Shown: positions 15,258 through 20,872 of the stretch, piece by piece | Position numbering within the stretch: position 1 is the stretch's first letter | Layout: the number at the start of each line of letters is the position of its first letter | From: a virus | Virus record (IMG/VR): IMGVR_UViG_3300032294_001180 | Location: 1-29,606 of that record | Strand: one strand, 5' to 3' | Length of the DNA stretch: 29,606 bases | The notes under the pieces: generated by a model | Told to the model about the DNA's origin: nothing | The model's database searches: none | Seen by the model: only the letters and a program-made list of their open reading frames with translations | Translations under genes and position numbers: made by a program

Positions 15258-15275
15258 GGCGCCAAGGATGGCGCC
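15258..15275 (+). other. Intergenic hairpin
   Basis: GGCGCCA-AGGA-TGGCGCC is a perfect 7-bp stem with a GNRA-class-like AGGA loop. It lies 6 nt after the stop of the 225-aa gene and 20 nt before the next ATG. No U-tract follows (ACCTTTCC), so RNA processing or stability is more likely than termination. Confidence 0.6.
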
Positions 15276-15294
15276 ACCTTTCCAAGGTGATCGA

Positions 15295-15351
15295 ATGATT
15301 CGCTACTTGATGATGGTTCTCTTGATTTTAATCACACTACTACTGAGGTAA
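15295..15351 (+). CDS. 18-aa hydrophobic peptide
   Basis: ATG 15295 to TAA 15351 encodes MIRYLMMVLLILITLLLR. The peptide is essentially one membrane span with a positive N-terminus. AAGGTG lies about five bases upstream. It is followed within 6 nt by a second small membrane ORF. The size makes it uncertain, but the ribosome site and neighbours support translation. No function is assigned. Confidence 0.45.
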   Translation: MIRYLMMVLLILITLLLR

Positions 15352-15357
15352 CTAGCA

Positions 15358-15456
15358 ATGACCAAGATTCTTGAATGGCTACTCTTCAGCGATGAGCGCA
15401 AGCTCATCGCCCTCCTGATCCTTTTCCTTGTCTTCTCTCACTTTGTGGAGGGTTGA
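15358..15456 (+). CDS. 32-aa membrane peptide
   Basis: ATG 15358 encodes MTKILEWLLFSDERKLIALL followed by ILFLVFSHFVEG. It has one membrane span (about residues 16-28) after an amphipathic lead. The ribosome site GAGGT overlaps the stop of the previous ORF. The next gene starts 2 nt after its stop, using a GGAGGG site within its last codons. Tiny membrane proteins like this are common in phage early regions; no function is known. Confidence 0.6.
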   Translation: MTKILEWLLFSDERKLIALLILFLVFSHFVEG

Positions 15457-15458
15457 GC

Positions 15459-15602
15459 ATGGCTATCGAATACGCACCTGTCATGTTCTTCATCCTTCGC
15501 GACGAAGAGGTCAAGCCTGAGGGTGAGGCCATCGAGTACAACACTGTACTGGACGACGAAGACGCAGAGATACTGATTCGCATGCTCGAGGATTTCGAGT
15601 AA
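15459..15602 (+). CDS. 47-aa acidic protein of unknown function
   Basis: ATG 15459 encodes 47 residues with a C-terminal acidic helix (LDDEDAEILIRMLEDFE). GGAGGG lies inside the preceding gene. The acidic, compact character is typical of phage host-takeover or DNA-mimic proteins, but this is only a compositional hint. It is followed by a hairpin with a GCAA tetraloop and then the 97-aa gene. Confidence 0.6.
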   Translation: MAIEYAPVMFFILRDEEVKPEGEAIEYNTVLDDEDAEILIRMLEDFE

Positions 15603-15609
15603 ACCACCC

Positions 15610-15629
15610 GGGGCCGAGCAATCGGCCCC
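15610..15629 (+). other. Intergenic hairpin with GCAA tetraloop
   Basis: GGGGCCGA-GCAA-TCGGCCCC is a perfect 8-bp stem closed by a GNRA tetraloop. It is followed by ACCTACCTGAGG and not by a U-run, so it is more likely an RNA-stabilising or processing element than a terminator. It sits between two genes of one operon. Confidence 0.7.
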
Positions 15630-15649
15630 ACCTACCTGAGGATATAGCA

Positions 15650-15943
15650 ATGGGTTACACCATCCGATACGAAGGCACGAAGGCTGAGATGATGACCAAG
15701 GGCCTTGATGATGCTTATGACTGGTATGGGCACGATAGATACCACCGCATCATGGCCACCATGACCAATGAGACCCGCGAGAAAGGGCTAAGATGGTTGG
15801 TTCGAGCATACCCCATGCTACTAGGCATCTCGGGTATTAGCGGGATTCCTGCTAGGGCTATCGCACTCGAGATAACCAAACGGCTTAACAGGCAGCGTAA
15901 GACTAAGCTGAGGTTGAAAGCTGAAGGCCTATGGGCTGAGTGA
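15650..15943 (+). CDS. Unknown 97-aa protein
   Basis: A 97-residue protein with an N-terminal mixed segment (GYTIRYEGTKAEMMTKGLDD), then helices and a short hydrophobic stretch around residues 52-70 (RAYPMLLGISGISGIPARAI). The C-terminus is basic (LNRQRKTKLRLKAEG). No family is recognised. TGAGG lies upstream of the start. It is the last gene of the 14574-15943 operon and is followed within 7 nt by an intrinsic terminator. Confidence 0.75.
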   Translation: MGYTIRYEGTKAEMMTKGLDDAYDWYGHDRYHRIMATMTNETREKGLRWLVRAYPMLLGISGISGIPARAIALEITKRLNRQRKTKLRLKAEGLWAE

Positions 15944-15949
15944 TGACAC

Positions 15950-15980
15950 GGGGAGGGGCTGATGCCTCTCCCCTTTTTTT
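15950..15980 (+). terminator. Intrinsic terminator of the first rightward operon
   Basis: GGGGAGGGGC-TGAT-GCCTCTCCCC is a 10-bp stem with one G-U wobble, followed by seven T. It starts seven bases after the stop of the 97-aa gene. This is a classic Rho-independent terminator on the plus strand. Confidence 0.95.
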
Positions 15981-16005
15981 GCGCCCCTCGAAACCAGTTC
16001 TCGTT

Positions 16006-16033
16006 TACGTGTGCGCGCGTGCGCGTGCGCGCG
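16006..16033. other. 28-nt alternating purine-pyrimidine tract
   Basis: From 16006 every base alternates pyrimidine and purine to 16033, mostly CG and TG steps. Such tracts can adopt left-handed Z-DNA under supercoiling. No coding is seen across it. Confidence 0.75.
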
Positions 16034-16087
16034 GTTCCTTTTTACCCGGCTCCGGCGAGCCGGGCCTGCTCCGCAGGCGGGGAGGCG

Positions 16088-16112
16088 CTGAACCCTGACC
16101 GTCAGGGTTCAG
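16088..16112. repeat. Palindromic repeat copy 1 (central C)
   Basis: The AACCCTGACCGTCAGGGTT core extends to 12-bp arms here (16088-16112), the longest of the seven copies. It is followed by the companion repeat at 16119-16133. The central C makes it the reverse complement of the copies from 17550 on. Confidence 0.95.
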
Positions 16113-16118
16113 ATCCCT

Positions 16119-16133
16119 AGGAACGGGTTTCCT
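16119..16133. repeat. Companion repeat AGGAACGGGTTTCCT, copy 1
   Basis: This 15-mer lies 6 nt after palindrome copy 1. Copy 2 at 17573-17587 differs at one base (AGGAACGGGTATCCT) and follows palindrome copy 3 by 2 nt. Both can fold: AGGAA/TTCCT here, GCAGGA/TCCTGC there. Confidence 0.75.
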
Positions 16134-16153
16134 CTGCGCCGATGCACGCGCGG

Positions 16154-16176
16154 TGAACCCTGACCGTCAGGGTTCA
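16154..16176. repeat. Palindromic repeat copy 2 (central C)
   Basis: AACCCTGACCGTCAGGGTT with 11-bp arms (16154-16176), 41 nt from copy 1. It is followed by ATTTTTGTTTTTTA, so on the plus strand the hairpin plus T-run could also act as a terminator. Confidence 0.95.
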
Positions 16177-16294
16177 ATTTTTGTTTTTTAACCCGAGCCC
16201 TTGCAGGACGTGAGGGCCATTTGTAGCAGGCATACCCCAGTTGGGGGGCAAAACGCTTGAAGTCCCGCAGGGTCTGGGTTCTGGGTTCTTCTCT

Positions 16295-16327
16295 TATATA
16301 TATTATTTATTTCAACAAATATATATA
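16295..16327. repeat. AT-rich inverted repeat
   Basis: TATATATATT (16295-16304) and AATATATATA (16318-16327) are perfect 10-bp arms around a 13-nt AT-rich loop. This is the easiest-melting segment near the palindromes, as expected of a DNA-unwinding element; the role is inferred. Confidence 0.7.
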
Positions 16328-16421
16328 CCTCTAGCAAAAATTTACTTTTCTCCCCTCCCCCCTTTCTAAATTTCTTTATTTCTACTAATGCACTTTTTTC
16401 CGTTGAAACAAAAATTATGCG

Positions 16422-16450
16422 TTGTCGCTCGACCCGCTTTCATGTACACT
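16422..16450 (+). promoter_or_regulatory. Candidate promoter for the 333-aa gene
   Basis: TTGTCG (16422-16427), 17 bases, TACACT (16445-16450): four of six matches in each box with ideal spacing. The start near 16457 would give a 93-nt leader to ATG 16550. It lies inside the upstream open frame, which argues for the later start codon. Confidence 0.4.
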
Positions 16451-16549
16451 GTGACTTCCAAACGATCTCGCCGTAGAATTTATATGGCTGATATAAATGG
16501 ACCCCGCGCCATACAAGGGCTCGGGACACAAAACAAAACGAGGCTAACC

Positions 16550-17551
16550 ATGACCGAAAATTCCACCTTACAAATTGCTTTTCCTCAGCATCCACGGGAC
16601 TTCCTAACAGAATTCCCTACCCATTTGTTAACAATTCCCTCATGGGCCCATGCGTCCTCCACTGTGCAACCCTCCTATCAAATGCCGTCAAACCCTGTAT
16701 ACCTGAGGCATGAGCACGACATTGACAAGCTCTACATCGCTAGATCTTTCTTTACACTTAACCATGCTTTACCAATTCTGAGTGCTCTCCAGAAGTTCAC
16801 GACCTATGTCGGCTCCACTCAAATACGTCTCTGCAAGGGTACAAAACAACTTAGCGAGGAGGCTACGCAGAGATGCTATGTCTTCGACCTGAGTAAACCC
16901 CATGTGCTACGCGAGACGCAGACAAAGGCCAAGCGAGGCGAATACCGTGCAAAAGAGATGCTGATTGATATGCGTCAGCACAAGTTGTCAGCCAACGCAG
17001 AATTTAACAAACTCATGCAGGAACTACCTGACAAATATTTCAGGACGCGATTCAGCCAGATTGCCCGCATCATCATGCGAGAGTCCGAGAAGGCCATCAA
17101 GCTACATGAAGAGATCATCAACGCCGTGCAACGCAGACGGGTACAGGCTAAATATAGGGTTGATAAAAAGGCCGAGCCTGCCCGTGAACGTGTGCATATG
17201 CAGGAGCTGGACGAGCTCATCAAGACCTATGCCCCGGGGTTCATCAAGAAGATCGACGCTTATCGCATGGTGAACGGTGAGATGGTGCATAAGAAAGCTG
17301 AGACCTTGCCGTTCGAGATCAGGGACAAGTGGGATGCAATGAAGATCTCAGGCCTCTATGAGGAGACCTCGCACTCTGATGGGACGGGATACCGCAAGAC
17401 TCTGTGGCTCGCACTCCATGCGGTACGTGATGCCGTGAAGAACGGCAAGCTGCCTAAGAACTACATGGATGACAAGCGTGCAGTAGTGAAAGAGAACAAG
17501 TACCTCGGGAAGACTACTGTGCGATGCCTGAAGCTGGACATGAGAAGGTGA
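16550..17551 (+). CDS. Unknown 333-aa protein next to the repeat-rich region
   Basis: The start is taken at ATG 16550 (MTENSTLQIAF), with GAGG seven bases upstream. The frame is open back to ATG 16388 (387 aa), but that start has no ribosome site and lies before a promoter-like sequence. An N-terminal domain (to about 130) is followed by a long basic helical region (about 140-225: QTKAKRGEYRAKEMLID, FSQIARIIMRESEKAIKLHE) and a C-terminal part with 'YRKTLWLALHAVRDAVKNG'. No family is recognised. The high charge and the location beside an origin-like region raise the possibility of a replication initiator; this is a guess. Its stop codon begins palindrome copy 3. Confidence 0.75.
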   Translation: MTENSTLQIAFPQHPRDFLTEFPTHLLTIPSWAHASSTVQPSYQMPSNPVYLRHEHDIDKLYIARSFFTLNHALPILSALQKFTTYVGSTQIRLCKGTKQLSEEATQRCYVFDLSKPHVLRETQTKAKRGEYRAKEMLIDMRQHKLSANAEFNKLMQELPDKYFRTRFSQIARIIMRESEKAIKLHEEIINAVQRRRVQAKYRVDKKAEPARERVHMQELDELIKTYAPGFIKKIDAYRMVNGEMVHKKAETLPFEIRDKWDAMKISGLYEETSHSDGTGYRKTLWLALHAVRDAVKNGKLPKNYMDDKRAVVKENKYLGKTTVRCLKLDMRR

Positions 17552-17570
17552 ACCCTGACGGTCAGGGTTC
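17550..17570. repeat. Palindromic repeat copy 3 (central G)
   Basis: AACCCTGACGGTCAGGGTT with 10-bp arms. The stop codon TGA (17549-17551) of the 333-aa gene overlaps its left arm. It is followed 2 nt later by companion repeat copy 2 and a GC hairpin-like stretch (GCCCTCCGGGGCAGGGC). Confidence 0.95.
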
Positions 17571-17572
17571 GC

Positions 17573-17587
17573 AGGAACGGGTATCCT
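17573..17587. repeat. Companion repeat AGGAACGGGTATCCT, copy 2
   Basis: Same 15-mer as 16119-16133 with one change. The flanking bases extend a GCAGGA/TCCTGC stem (17571-17589). Confidence 0.75.
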
Positions 17588-17635
17588 GCCCTCCGGGGCA
17601 GGGCCTGTAAGTGGTTGAAAAACAAGGCAAAAAGC

Positions 17636-17664
17636 TTGACATAGGCCCCGAGATAGTGTAGAAT
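17636..17664 (+). promoter_or_regulatory. Strong sigma70-type promoter
   Basis: TTGACA (17636-17641), 17 bases, TAGAAT (17659-17664): a perfect -35, five of six in the -10 and ideal spacing. The start is expected near 17671. It drives the genes from 17755 on. The transcript opens with the hairpin at 17675-17690 and then palindrome copy 4. Confidence 0.85.
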
Positions 17665-17674
17665 ATGTCTTCCA

Positions 17675-17690
17675 GTGGGGGAAACCCCAC
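17675..17690 (+). other. 5' leader hairpin with GAAA tetraloop
   Basis: GTGGGG-GAAA-CCCCAC is a perfect 6-bp stem with a GNRA loop, four bases after the predicted transcript start. It probably protects the RNA 5' end. A hairpin in the same place follows the promoter at 21032. Confidence 0.75.
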
Positions 17691-17724
17691 ACGGTTCGGC
17701 TGACCGCTTCAGCCTGTAATGTTG

Positions 17725-17743
17725 AACCCTGACGGTCAGGGTT
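17725..17743. repeat. Palindromic repeat copy 4 (central G)
   Basis: AACCCTGACGGTCAGGGTT, 9-bp arms, between the promoter at 17636 and ATG 17755. The ribosome site GAGAGGT follows directly. The 41 nt at 17722-17762 are identical to 18117-18157. Confidence 0.95.
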
Positions 17744-17754
17744 GAGAGGTAAAT

Positions 17755-18120
17755 ATGAGCATGTACGAAGTAAACGGTTGGTATAAGTATGGTGAGCAGG
17801 ACCACTTGGAAACGGGGTGTGATCCCGATAGGTACGTCAGCTTCAGTGGGACTGATCAATTCAGTGCCGACACGCTCCCTGACCTTCTCATCAAGTTGCG
17901 CTCTTTCGTAGGTGTAGACGATGACTATGACATTGAACTCGATGCCTGTGATGAAGATGGGCGCGTGGATATTCAAGTAATGGAGACTGCCGACAGCTAT
18001 ATTGCTAATGAGTGGCAGGTTGAGGAGTGGAGGCGAGGCGAGATCCCTCTGTGGTATTCCACGTATACGTTTCATGTAGCAGAAGTTACGCGCAAGGGTG
18101 TGCGTTTGTCAGACGTTTGA
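17755..18120 (+). CDS. Unknown 121-aa acidic protein
   Basis: A 121-residue acidic protein (VDDDYDIELDACDEDGRVDI, then a Trp-rich WQVEEWRRGEIPLWY segment). The ribosome site GAGAGGT lies in the repeat. The start could also be the second ATG, two codons later. No family is recognised. It is the first gene from the promoter at 17636. Its stop codon lies at the left edge of palindrome copy 5. Acidic early proteins of this size are often inhibitors of host nucleases or DNA-binding proteins, but nothing here shows that. Confidence 0.75.
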   Translation: MSMYEVNGWYKYGEQDHLETGCDPDRYVSFSGTDQFSADTLPDLLIKLRSFVGVDDDYDIELDACDEDGRVDIQVMETADSYIANEWQVEEWRRGEIPLWYSTYTFHVAEVTRKGVRLSDV

Positions 18121-18138
18121 ACCCTGACGGTCAGGGTT
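18120..18138. repeat. Palindromic repeat copy 5 (central G)
   Basis: AACCCTGACGGTCAGGGTT; it shares the base at 18120 with the TGA stop of the upstream gene. The next ATG (18150) follows GAGAGGTAAAT. Part of the 41-nt exact repeat with copy 4. Confidence 0.95.
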
Positions 18139-18149
18139 GAGAGGTAAAT

Positions 18150-18518
18150 ATGAGCATTAAGATCACCAAGCATCGCCGGATGGTTGAAGAGAAGTCCTAC
18201 ACGCTGTCCTATGATCGCATCGACATGCCCGGGGCAGGGTTCGCATTTCCGTGCGATGAGCATGGCGTGTTGGCCCCCATGCTTCCTATGGCGCAGAGCA
18301 GTTACGAGGAGTGCCAATCAAGCGGGGAGTACAACCCGCCGTATATCCAGACGTTTGTGCGCAGGTACAGCGAGCCTGCAGAAGCTATCTGTCATTGTGG
18401 GCGCACTGTATATCTGGAAGACCCGATGGACAATGAGTGCGACTGCGGTCGCTGTTTCAATATGAGCGGGCGGGAGGTACTCCCTATGTCCGCCTGCCGT
18501 GACCACGACGATTATTAA
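18150..18518 (+). CDS. Zn-ribbon protein of unknown function
   Basis: A 122-residue protein whose C-terminal part has two Cys pairs (CHCG near residue 81, CDCGRC near residue 96), likely a zinc ribbon. The N-terminal 70 residues (KITKHRRMVEEKSYTLSYDR) have no recognised fold. It may bind nucleic acid or protein. The start uses the repeat-encoded ribosome site GAGAGGT. It is followed 12 nt later by a gene with a T7-like AAGGAGATATAAAC site. Confidence 0.75.
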   Translation: MSIKITKHRRMVEEKSYTLSYDRIDMPGAGFAFPCDEHGVLAPMLPMAQSSYEECQSSGEYNPPYIQTFVRRYSEPAEAICHCGRTVYLEDPMDNECDCGRCFNMSGREVLPMSACRDHDDY

Positions 18519-18530
18519 GGAGATATAAAC

Positions 18531-18830
18531 ATGAGCAAGATCAAGACCTATACCTATTTCACCGATCCCGGCCATGGTTGGTTGCGCGTTAAGAAGAGCG
18601 AGCTCGACGCGCTCGGGATTGCCAATCAAATTTCACCCTATTCGTACATGCGGGGTGACCATGCCTATCTTGAAGAGGACTGCGACATGGCCAAGTTCAT
18701 GAAGGCTAAAGGTTGGTTGCAGAATGATGGGCGTGTGATCGACAACTTTTGGGAGACCGACATAATCAAGCACCGCAATTGCAGGATTCGCTACAGCGCG
18801 ATCCGTTCGTATGAACGCTATTGGTGTTGA
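18531..18830 (+). CDS. Conserved phage protein of unknown function, 99 aa
   Basis: A 99-residue protein starting MSKIKTYTYFTDPGHGWLRV. 'TYFTDPGHGWLxV' proteins occur in many phages and some plasmids, without known function. Further on are KSELDALGIANQISPYSYMR and 'NFWETDIIKHRNCRIRY'. The ribosome site AAGGAG is optimally spaced. Its stop TGA is provided by palindrome copy 6. Confidence 0.8.
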   Translation: MSKIKTYTYFTDPGHGWLRVKKSELDALGIANQISPYSYMRGDHAYLEEDCDMAKFMKAKGWLQNDGRVIDNFWETDIIKHRNCRIRYSAIRSYERYWC

Positions 18831-18848
18831 ACCCTGACGGTCAGGGTT
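18830..18848. repeat. Palindromic repeat copy 6 (central G)
   Basis: AACCCTGACGGTCAGGGTT sharing base 18830 with the TGA stop of the upstream gene, followed by TGAGAGTGAGAGGT and ATG 18869. Confidence 0.95.
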
Positions 18849-18868
18849 GAGAGTGAGAGGTAAAAGCA

Positions 18869-19507
18869 ATGTTAAGCAGAACACAAAAGCTGGATGGTAT
18901 TTATTCATGGTCACTCCTTGCGAGTACCCACTGCCCGGGCAGGATCAACTTGATAACCCAAAAGGTTGCCGAGGTATGCGAGGGATGCTACGCCATGGAT
19001 GGCAACTACAGGTTCCCCAACGTGCGGGCTGTACGCATACAGAATGCCGAGGACTGGCAGAGTGAGGACTGGGTGGACCGCATGGTGGCTGACCTGCAAG
19101 GTCAGGAGTACTTCCGTTGGTTCGACTCTGGTGATGCCTATTCCCTGACGCTAGCGCGCAAGATCCTGCGAGTGATGGAGCGTACACCTAACACCAAGCA
19201 CTGGTTGGCTACGCGCATGGGCAAGTTCGACAAGTTCAGGCCTGTGCTCGACGCAATGCGTAGGCTACCTAACGTGGCCGTGAGGTTCAGTGCAGATGAC
19301 ATCGGCGTGTTTGGTTCTGAGCATTCATGCATGGTGTTCGACCCGTCAGGTCCCGTGCCCGAGGGAGTGAAGGCATGCAATGCCTATGTTGCAGAGGGTG
19401 ACAAGGTAGCCAAGTGCCATGGGTGCCGTGACTGTTGGGACAAGACTATCCCAGTGATTGGGTACAAGGCACATGGTCGCCGGATGATTAAACTTTTGGA
19501 GGTGTGA
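18869..19507 (+). CDS. GP88-like cysteine-rich protein
   Basis: A 212-residue protein matching the phage 'GP88' family (named for a mycobacteriophage gene product) by pattern: CPG at 22-24, CEGCYA (37-42), 'GNYRFPNVRAV', 'YFRWFDSGDAYSLTLARKIL' (81-100) and 'NVAVRFSADDIG' near 135-146. The C-terminus has four Cys (170, 183, 186, 189), with another at 154. Eight Cys suggest an Fe-S cluster or zinc. The spacing (CxxC plus distal Cys, 'RWFDSGD') is reminiscent of radical-SAM-like or ribonuclease-related folds, but the activity is unknown. It follows palindrome copy 6. Confidence 0.8.
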   Translation: MLSRTQKLDGIYSWSLLASTHCPGRINLITQKVAEVCEGCYAMDGNYRFPNVRAVRIQNAEDWQSEDWVDRMVADLQGQEYFRWFDSGDAYSLTLARKILRVMERTPNTKHWLATRMGKFDKFRPVLDAMRRLPNVAVRFSADDIGVFGSEHSCMVFDPSGPVPEGVKACNAYVAEGDKVAKCHGCRDCWDKTIPVIGYKAHGRRMIKLLEV

Positions 19508-19508
19508 G

Positions 19509-19691
19509 ATGTACAGTGATCTGGATGAAGTGATGGAGGACTACTTGCTGACCCTTGACCACACTGTGGATGAGGACAGGCACTACGATTCTGAGGATTA
19601 CTCTGAGCGTGAGGAGGCACGCGCCGAGCTTGAGCGGTTCGTGCGTTGGTTGAACTATGACAAAAGACTACGCATTGCGTACACACGATAG
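19509..19691 (+). CDS. Small acidic protein, 60 aa
   Basis: A 60-residue strongly acidic protein (EVMEDYLLTLDHTVDEDRHY, then YSEREEARAELERFVRWLNY). It starts 1 nt after the stop of the GP88-like gene behind GGAGGTG. No family is recognised. The charge pattern resembles DNA-mimic proteins, but this is only suggestive. Confidence 0.65.
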   Translation: MYSDLDEVMEDYLLTLDHTVDEDRHYDSEDYSEREEARAELERFVRWLNYDKRLRIAYTR

Positions 19692-19699
19692 GAGGAGTG

Positions 19700-19996
19700 A
19701 TGAAAAACTACGAGTTGAACGCTGTGGAGGCGTACCTTGCGCTGACCGCCCTGCGCTTTACCGCTGAGCAGGGGTACACCTATGAGATTGAGCATGGAGG
19801 GGATCTTACGGATTACCACGGGATGAAAGCCCTGATCGAAAGGCTCGACCCCAAGCCGGTGAAGAAGAGCGCATGGATGGTGATATACCCCGATGAGTCT
19901 AGGTCTAGGCTCTTTGACTACGAGGCAGATGCCCGACAGTGGGCGGGTTATGCACCGGAGAGATGTAAGGTAGTTCAAGTTACATGGGATGAGTGA
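19700..19996 (+). CDS. Unknown 98-aa protein
   Basis: The start is ATG 19700 behind AGGAGG. The GTG three bases before is less likely. The protein has a helical N-terminus (LNAVEAYLALTALRFTAEQG) and a beta-rich C-terminus (VKKSAWMVIYPDESRSRLFD). No family is recognised. It overlaps the next ORF. Confidence 0.7.
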   Translation: MKNYELNAVEAYLALTALRFTAEQGYTYEIEHGGDLTDYHGMKALIERLDPKPVKKSAWMVIYPDESRSRLFDYEADARQWAGYAPERCKVVQVTWDE

Positions 19997-20237
19997 GATG
20001 TATACAGATGACAGCAGTTTGTGGAACGACCTCGAGCATGAGTTCGCAGGGTTTATGACAACGCTCAATCGCGGGCCTGCCAATACCGAGGAGACGGAGG
20101 CAACGGAGTACCTCGAGGAGTATTACATGTGGGTGCTGGAGTATGGCCGTGGGCTGGAGCAGGAGGACTATGTTGAGCTGGTGCGGGTATACGCGCCGGA
20201 GCTGTTGAAGATGGTGGAGGTGAGTGATGAAGCCTGA
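19989..20237 (+). CDS. Small acidic helical protein, 82 aa
   Basis: An 82-residue Glu/Tyr-rich protein (EETEATEYLEEYYMWVLEYG). The ATG at 19989 overlaps the previous gene by 8 nt; ATG 19998, two bases past that stop, is an alternative. No family is recognised. It overlaps the 57-aa ORF at its end by 11 nt. Confidence 0.65.
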   Translation: MSEMYTDDSSLWNDLEHEFAGFMTTLNRGPANTEETEATEYLEEYYMWVLEYGRGLEQEDYVELVRVYAPELLKMVEVSDEA

Positions 20238-20400
20238 GTGGAAACAAGTGATAGATGCTATGCGTGAGGCAGGGTATGCCGTGTGGTGGTTCGGGCCTCA
20301 TGAACTTGAGAGGTATGACATAGATGCAGGTCTGGCCGAGGACTGGATGGCCGATGCTCTGGTGGATATCCAACAGCACTATAAGAATAGAGGTGATTGA
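20227..20400 (+). CDS. Small protein, 57 aa
   Basis: ATG 20227, behind GGAGGTG, to TGA 20400 encodes MKPEWKQVIDAMREAGYAVW and continues as WFGPHELERYDIDAGLAEDW. The helical start and Trp pairs suggest a folded small protein. It overlaps both neighbours (11 nt upstream, TGATG downstream). No family is recognised. Confidence 0.65.
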   Translation: MKPEWKQVIDAMREAGYAVWWFGPHELERYDIDAGLAEDWMADALVDIQQHYKNRGD

Positions 20401-20840
20401 TGAATATCTTTGTACTTGACGATAACCCGTGGTGCGCTGCGTTTGCACACTGCGATAAGCATGTGCCGAAGATGATCCTCGAGAGCGCGCAGATGCTCTC
20501 GACTGTACTGGGTGGGCCGTACAAACCCACGCACAAGAACCATCCATGCACACTATGGGTTGCCGAGTCACGCACAAATGCTCAGTGGTTGTGGTCACTG
20601 GCGGATGGGCTCAATTGCGAGTACAAAGATCGGTTCAATCATGAGCGCAACCACAAGTCATGGGATGTAGTCGAGCCCCTGTGGCGTGCTATCAATACGC
20701 TACCTGAACGGGGCTTGACCCCGTTCGCTCAGGCTATGCCTGACGAATATAGAAATGAGGATGCAGTCGAGGCCTACCGTGCTTATTATAGAAGCAAGGC
20801 TTTCGCGGAGTGGCGCAACGGCGCACCCGCATGGTGGTGA
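20400..20840 (+). CDS. Phage protein of the CDKHVPKMILESAQML type
   Basis: A 146-residue protein starting at ATG 20400. Motifs: MNIFVLDDNPWCAAFAHCDK, HVPKMILESAQMLSTVLGG, then HKNHPCTLWVAESRTNAQWL and EYKDRFNHERNHKS. These recur in a broad family of small phage proteins (CDKHVxKMxLExAQML... HPCxxWVxxS). I recall no proven function. The conserved His, Cys, Asp and Glu residues look like an active or metal site, and the end (YYRSKAFAEWRNGAPAWW) recalls T4 endonuclease V-like ends. A DNA glycosylase link is only a weak possibility. It is the last gene before a 340-nt gap. Confidence 0.75.
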   Translation: MNIFVLDDNPWCAAFAHCDKHVPKMILESAQMLSTVLGGPYKPTHKNHPCTLWVAESRTNAQWLWSLADGLNCEYKDRFNHERNHKSWDVVEPLWRAINTLPERGLTPFAQAMPDEYRNEDAVEAYRAYYRSKAFAEWRNGAPAWW

Positions 20841-20853
20841 TGATTTTCTGGTG

Positions 20854-20872
20854 AGAGGGTTCGAGTCCCTCT
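20854..20872 (+). other. tRNA T-arm-like stem-loop
   Basis: AGAGGG-TTCGAGT-CCCTCT pairs perfectly (6 bp) around a 7-nt loop with the TTCGA core of tRNA T-loops. It is followed by ACGGGGTGTAA, like an acceptor 3' strand. No matching 5' acceptor strand or anticodon arm is seen upstream, so it is not a complete tRNA gene. It may be a tRNA remnant or an old attachment site. Confidence 0.5.

Larger units (their letters stand above)
15981..16421. other. Repeat-rich gene-free region (candidate origin or control region)
   Basis: About 440 nt with no supportable gene. In order: an alternating purine-pyrimidine tract at 16006-16033 (28 nt, possible Z-DNA); a hairpin CCCGGCTC-CGGC-GAGCCGGG at 16045-16064 overlapping one at 16064-16078 (GCCTGC-TCC-GCAGGC); two palindrome copies (16088-16112, 16154-16176); T-runs; an AT-rich inverted repeat (16295-16327); and a pyrimidine tract (16346-16374). 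A mix of stem-loops, repeats and an AT-rich unwinding-like segment suits a replication origin. That is inference. Confidence 0.55.

Noticed and set aside
16388-16549. N-terminal extension of the 333-aa protein
   Set aside because: No ribosome site precedes ATG 16388, and a promoter-like sequence lies within the extension; ATG 16550 has GAGG.
16088-18848. CRISPR array
   Set aside because: Repeats are perfect palindromes at irregular distances (41 nt to more than 2 kb) with genes between and no cas genes.
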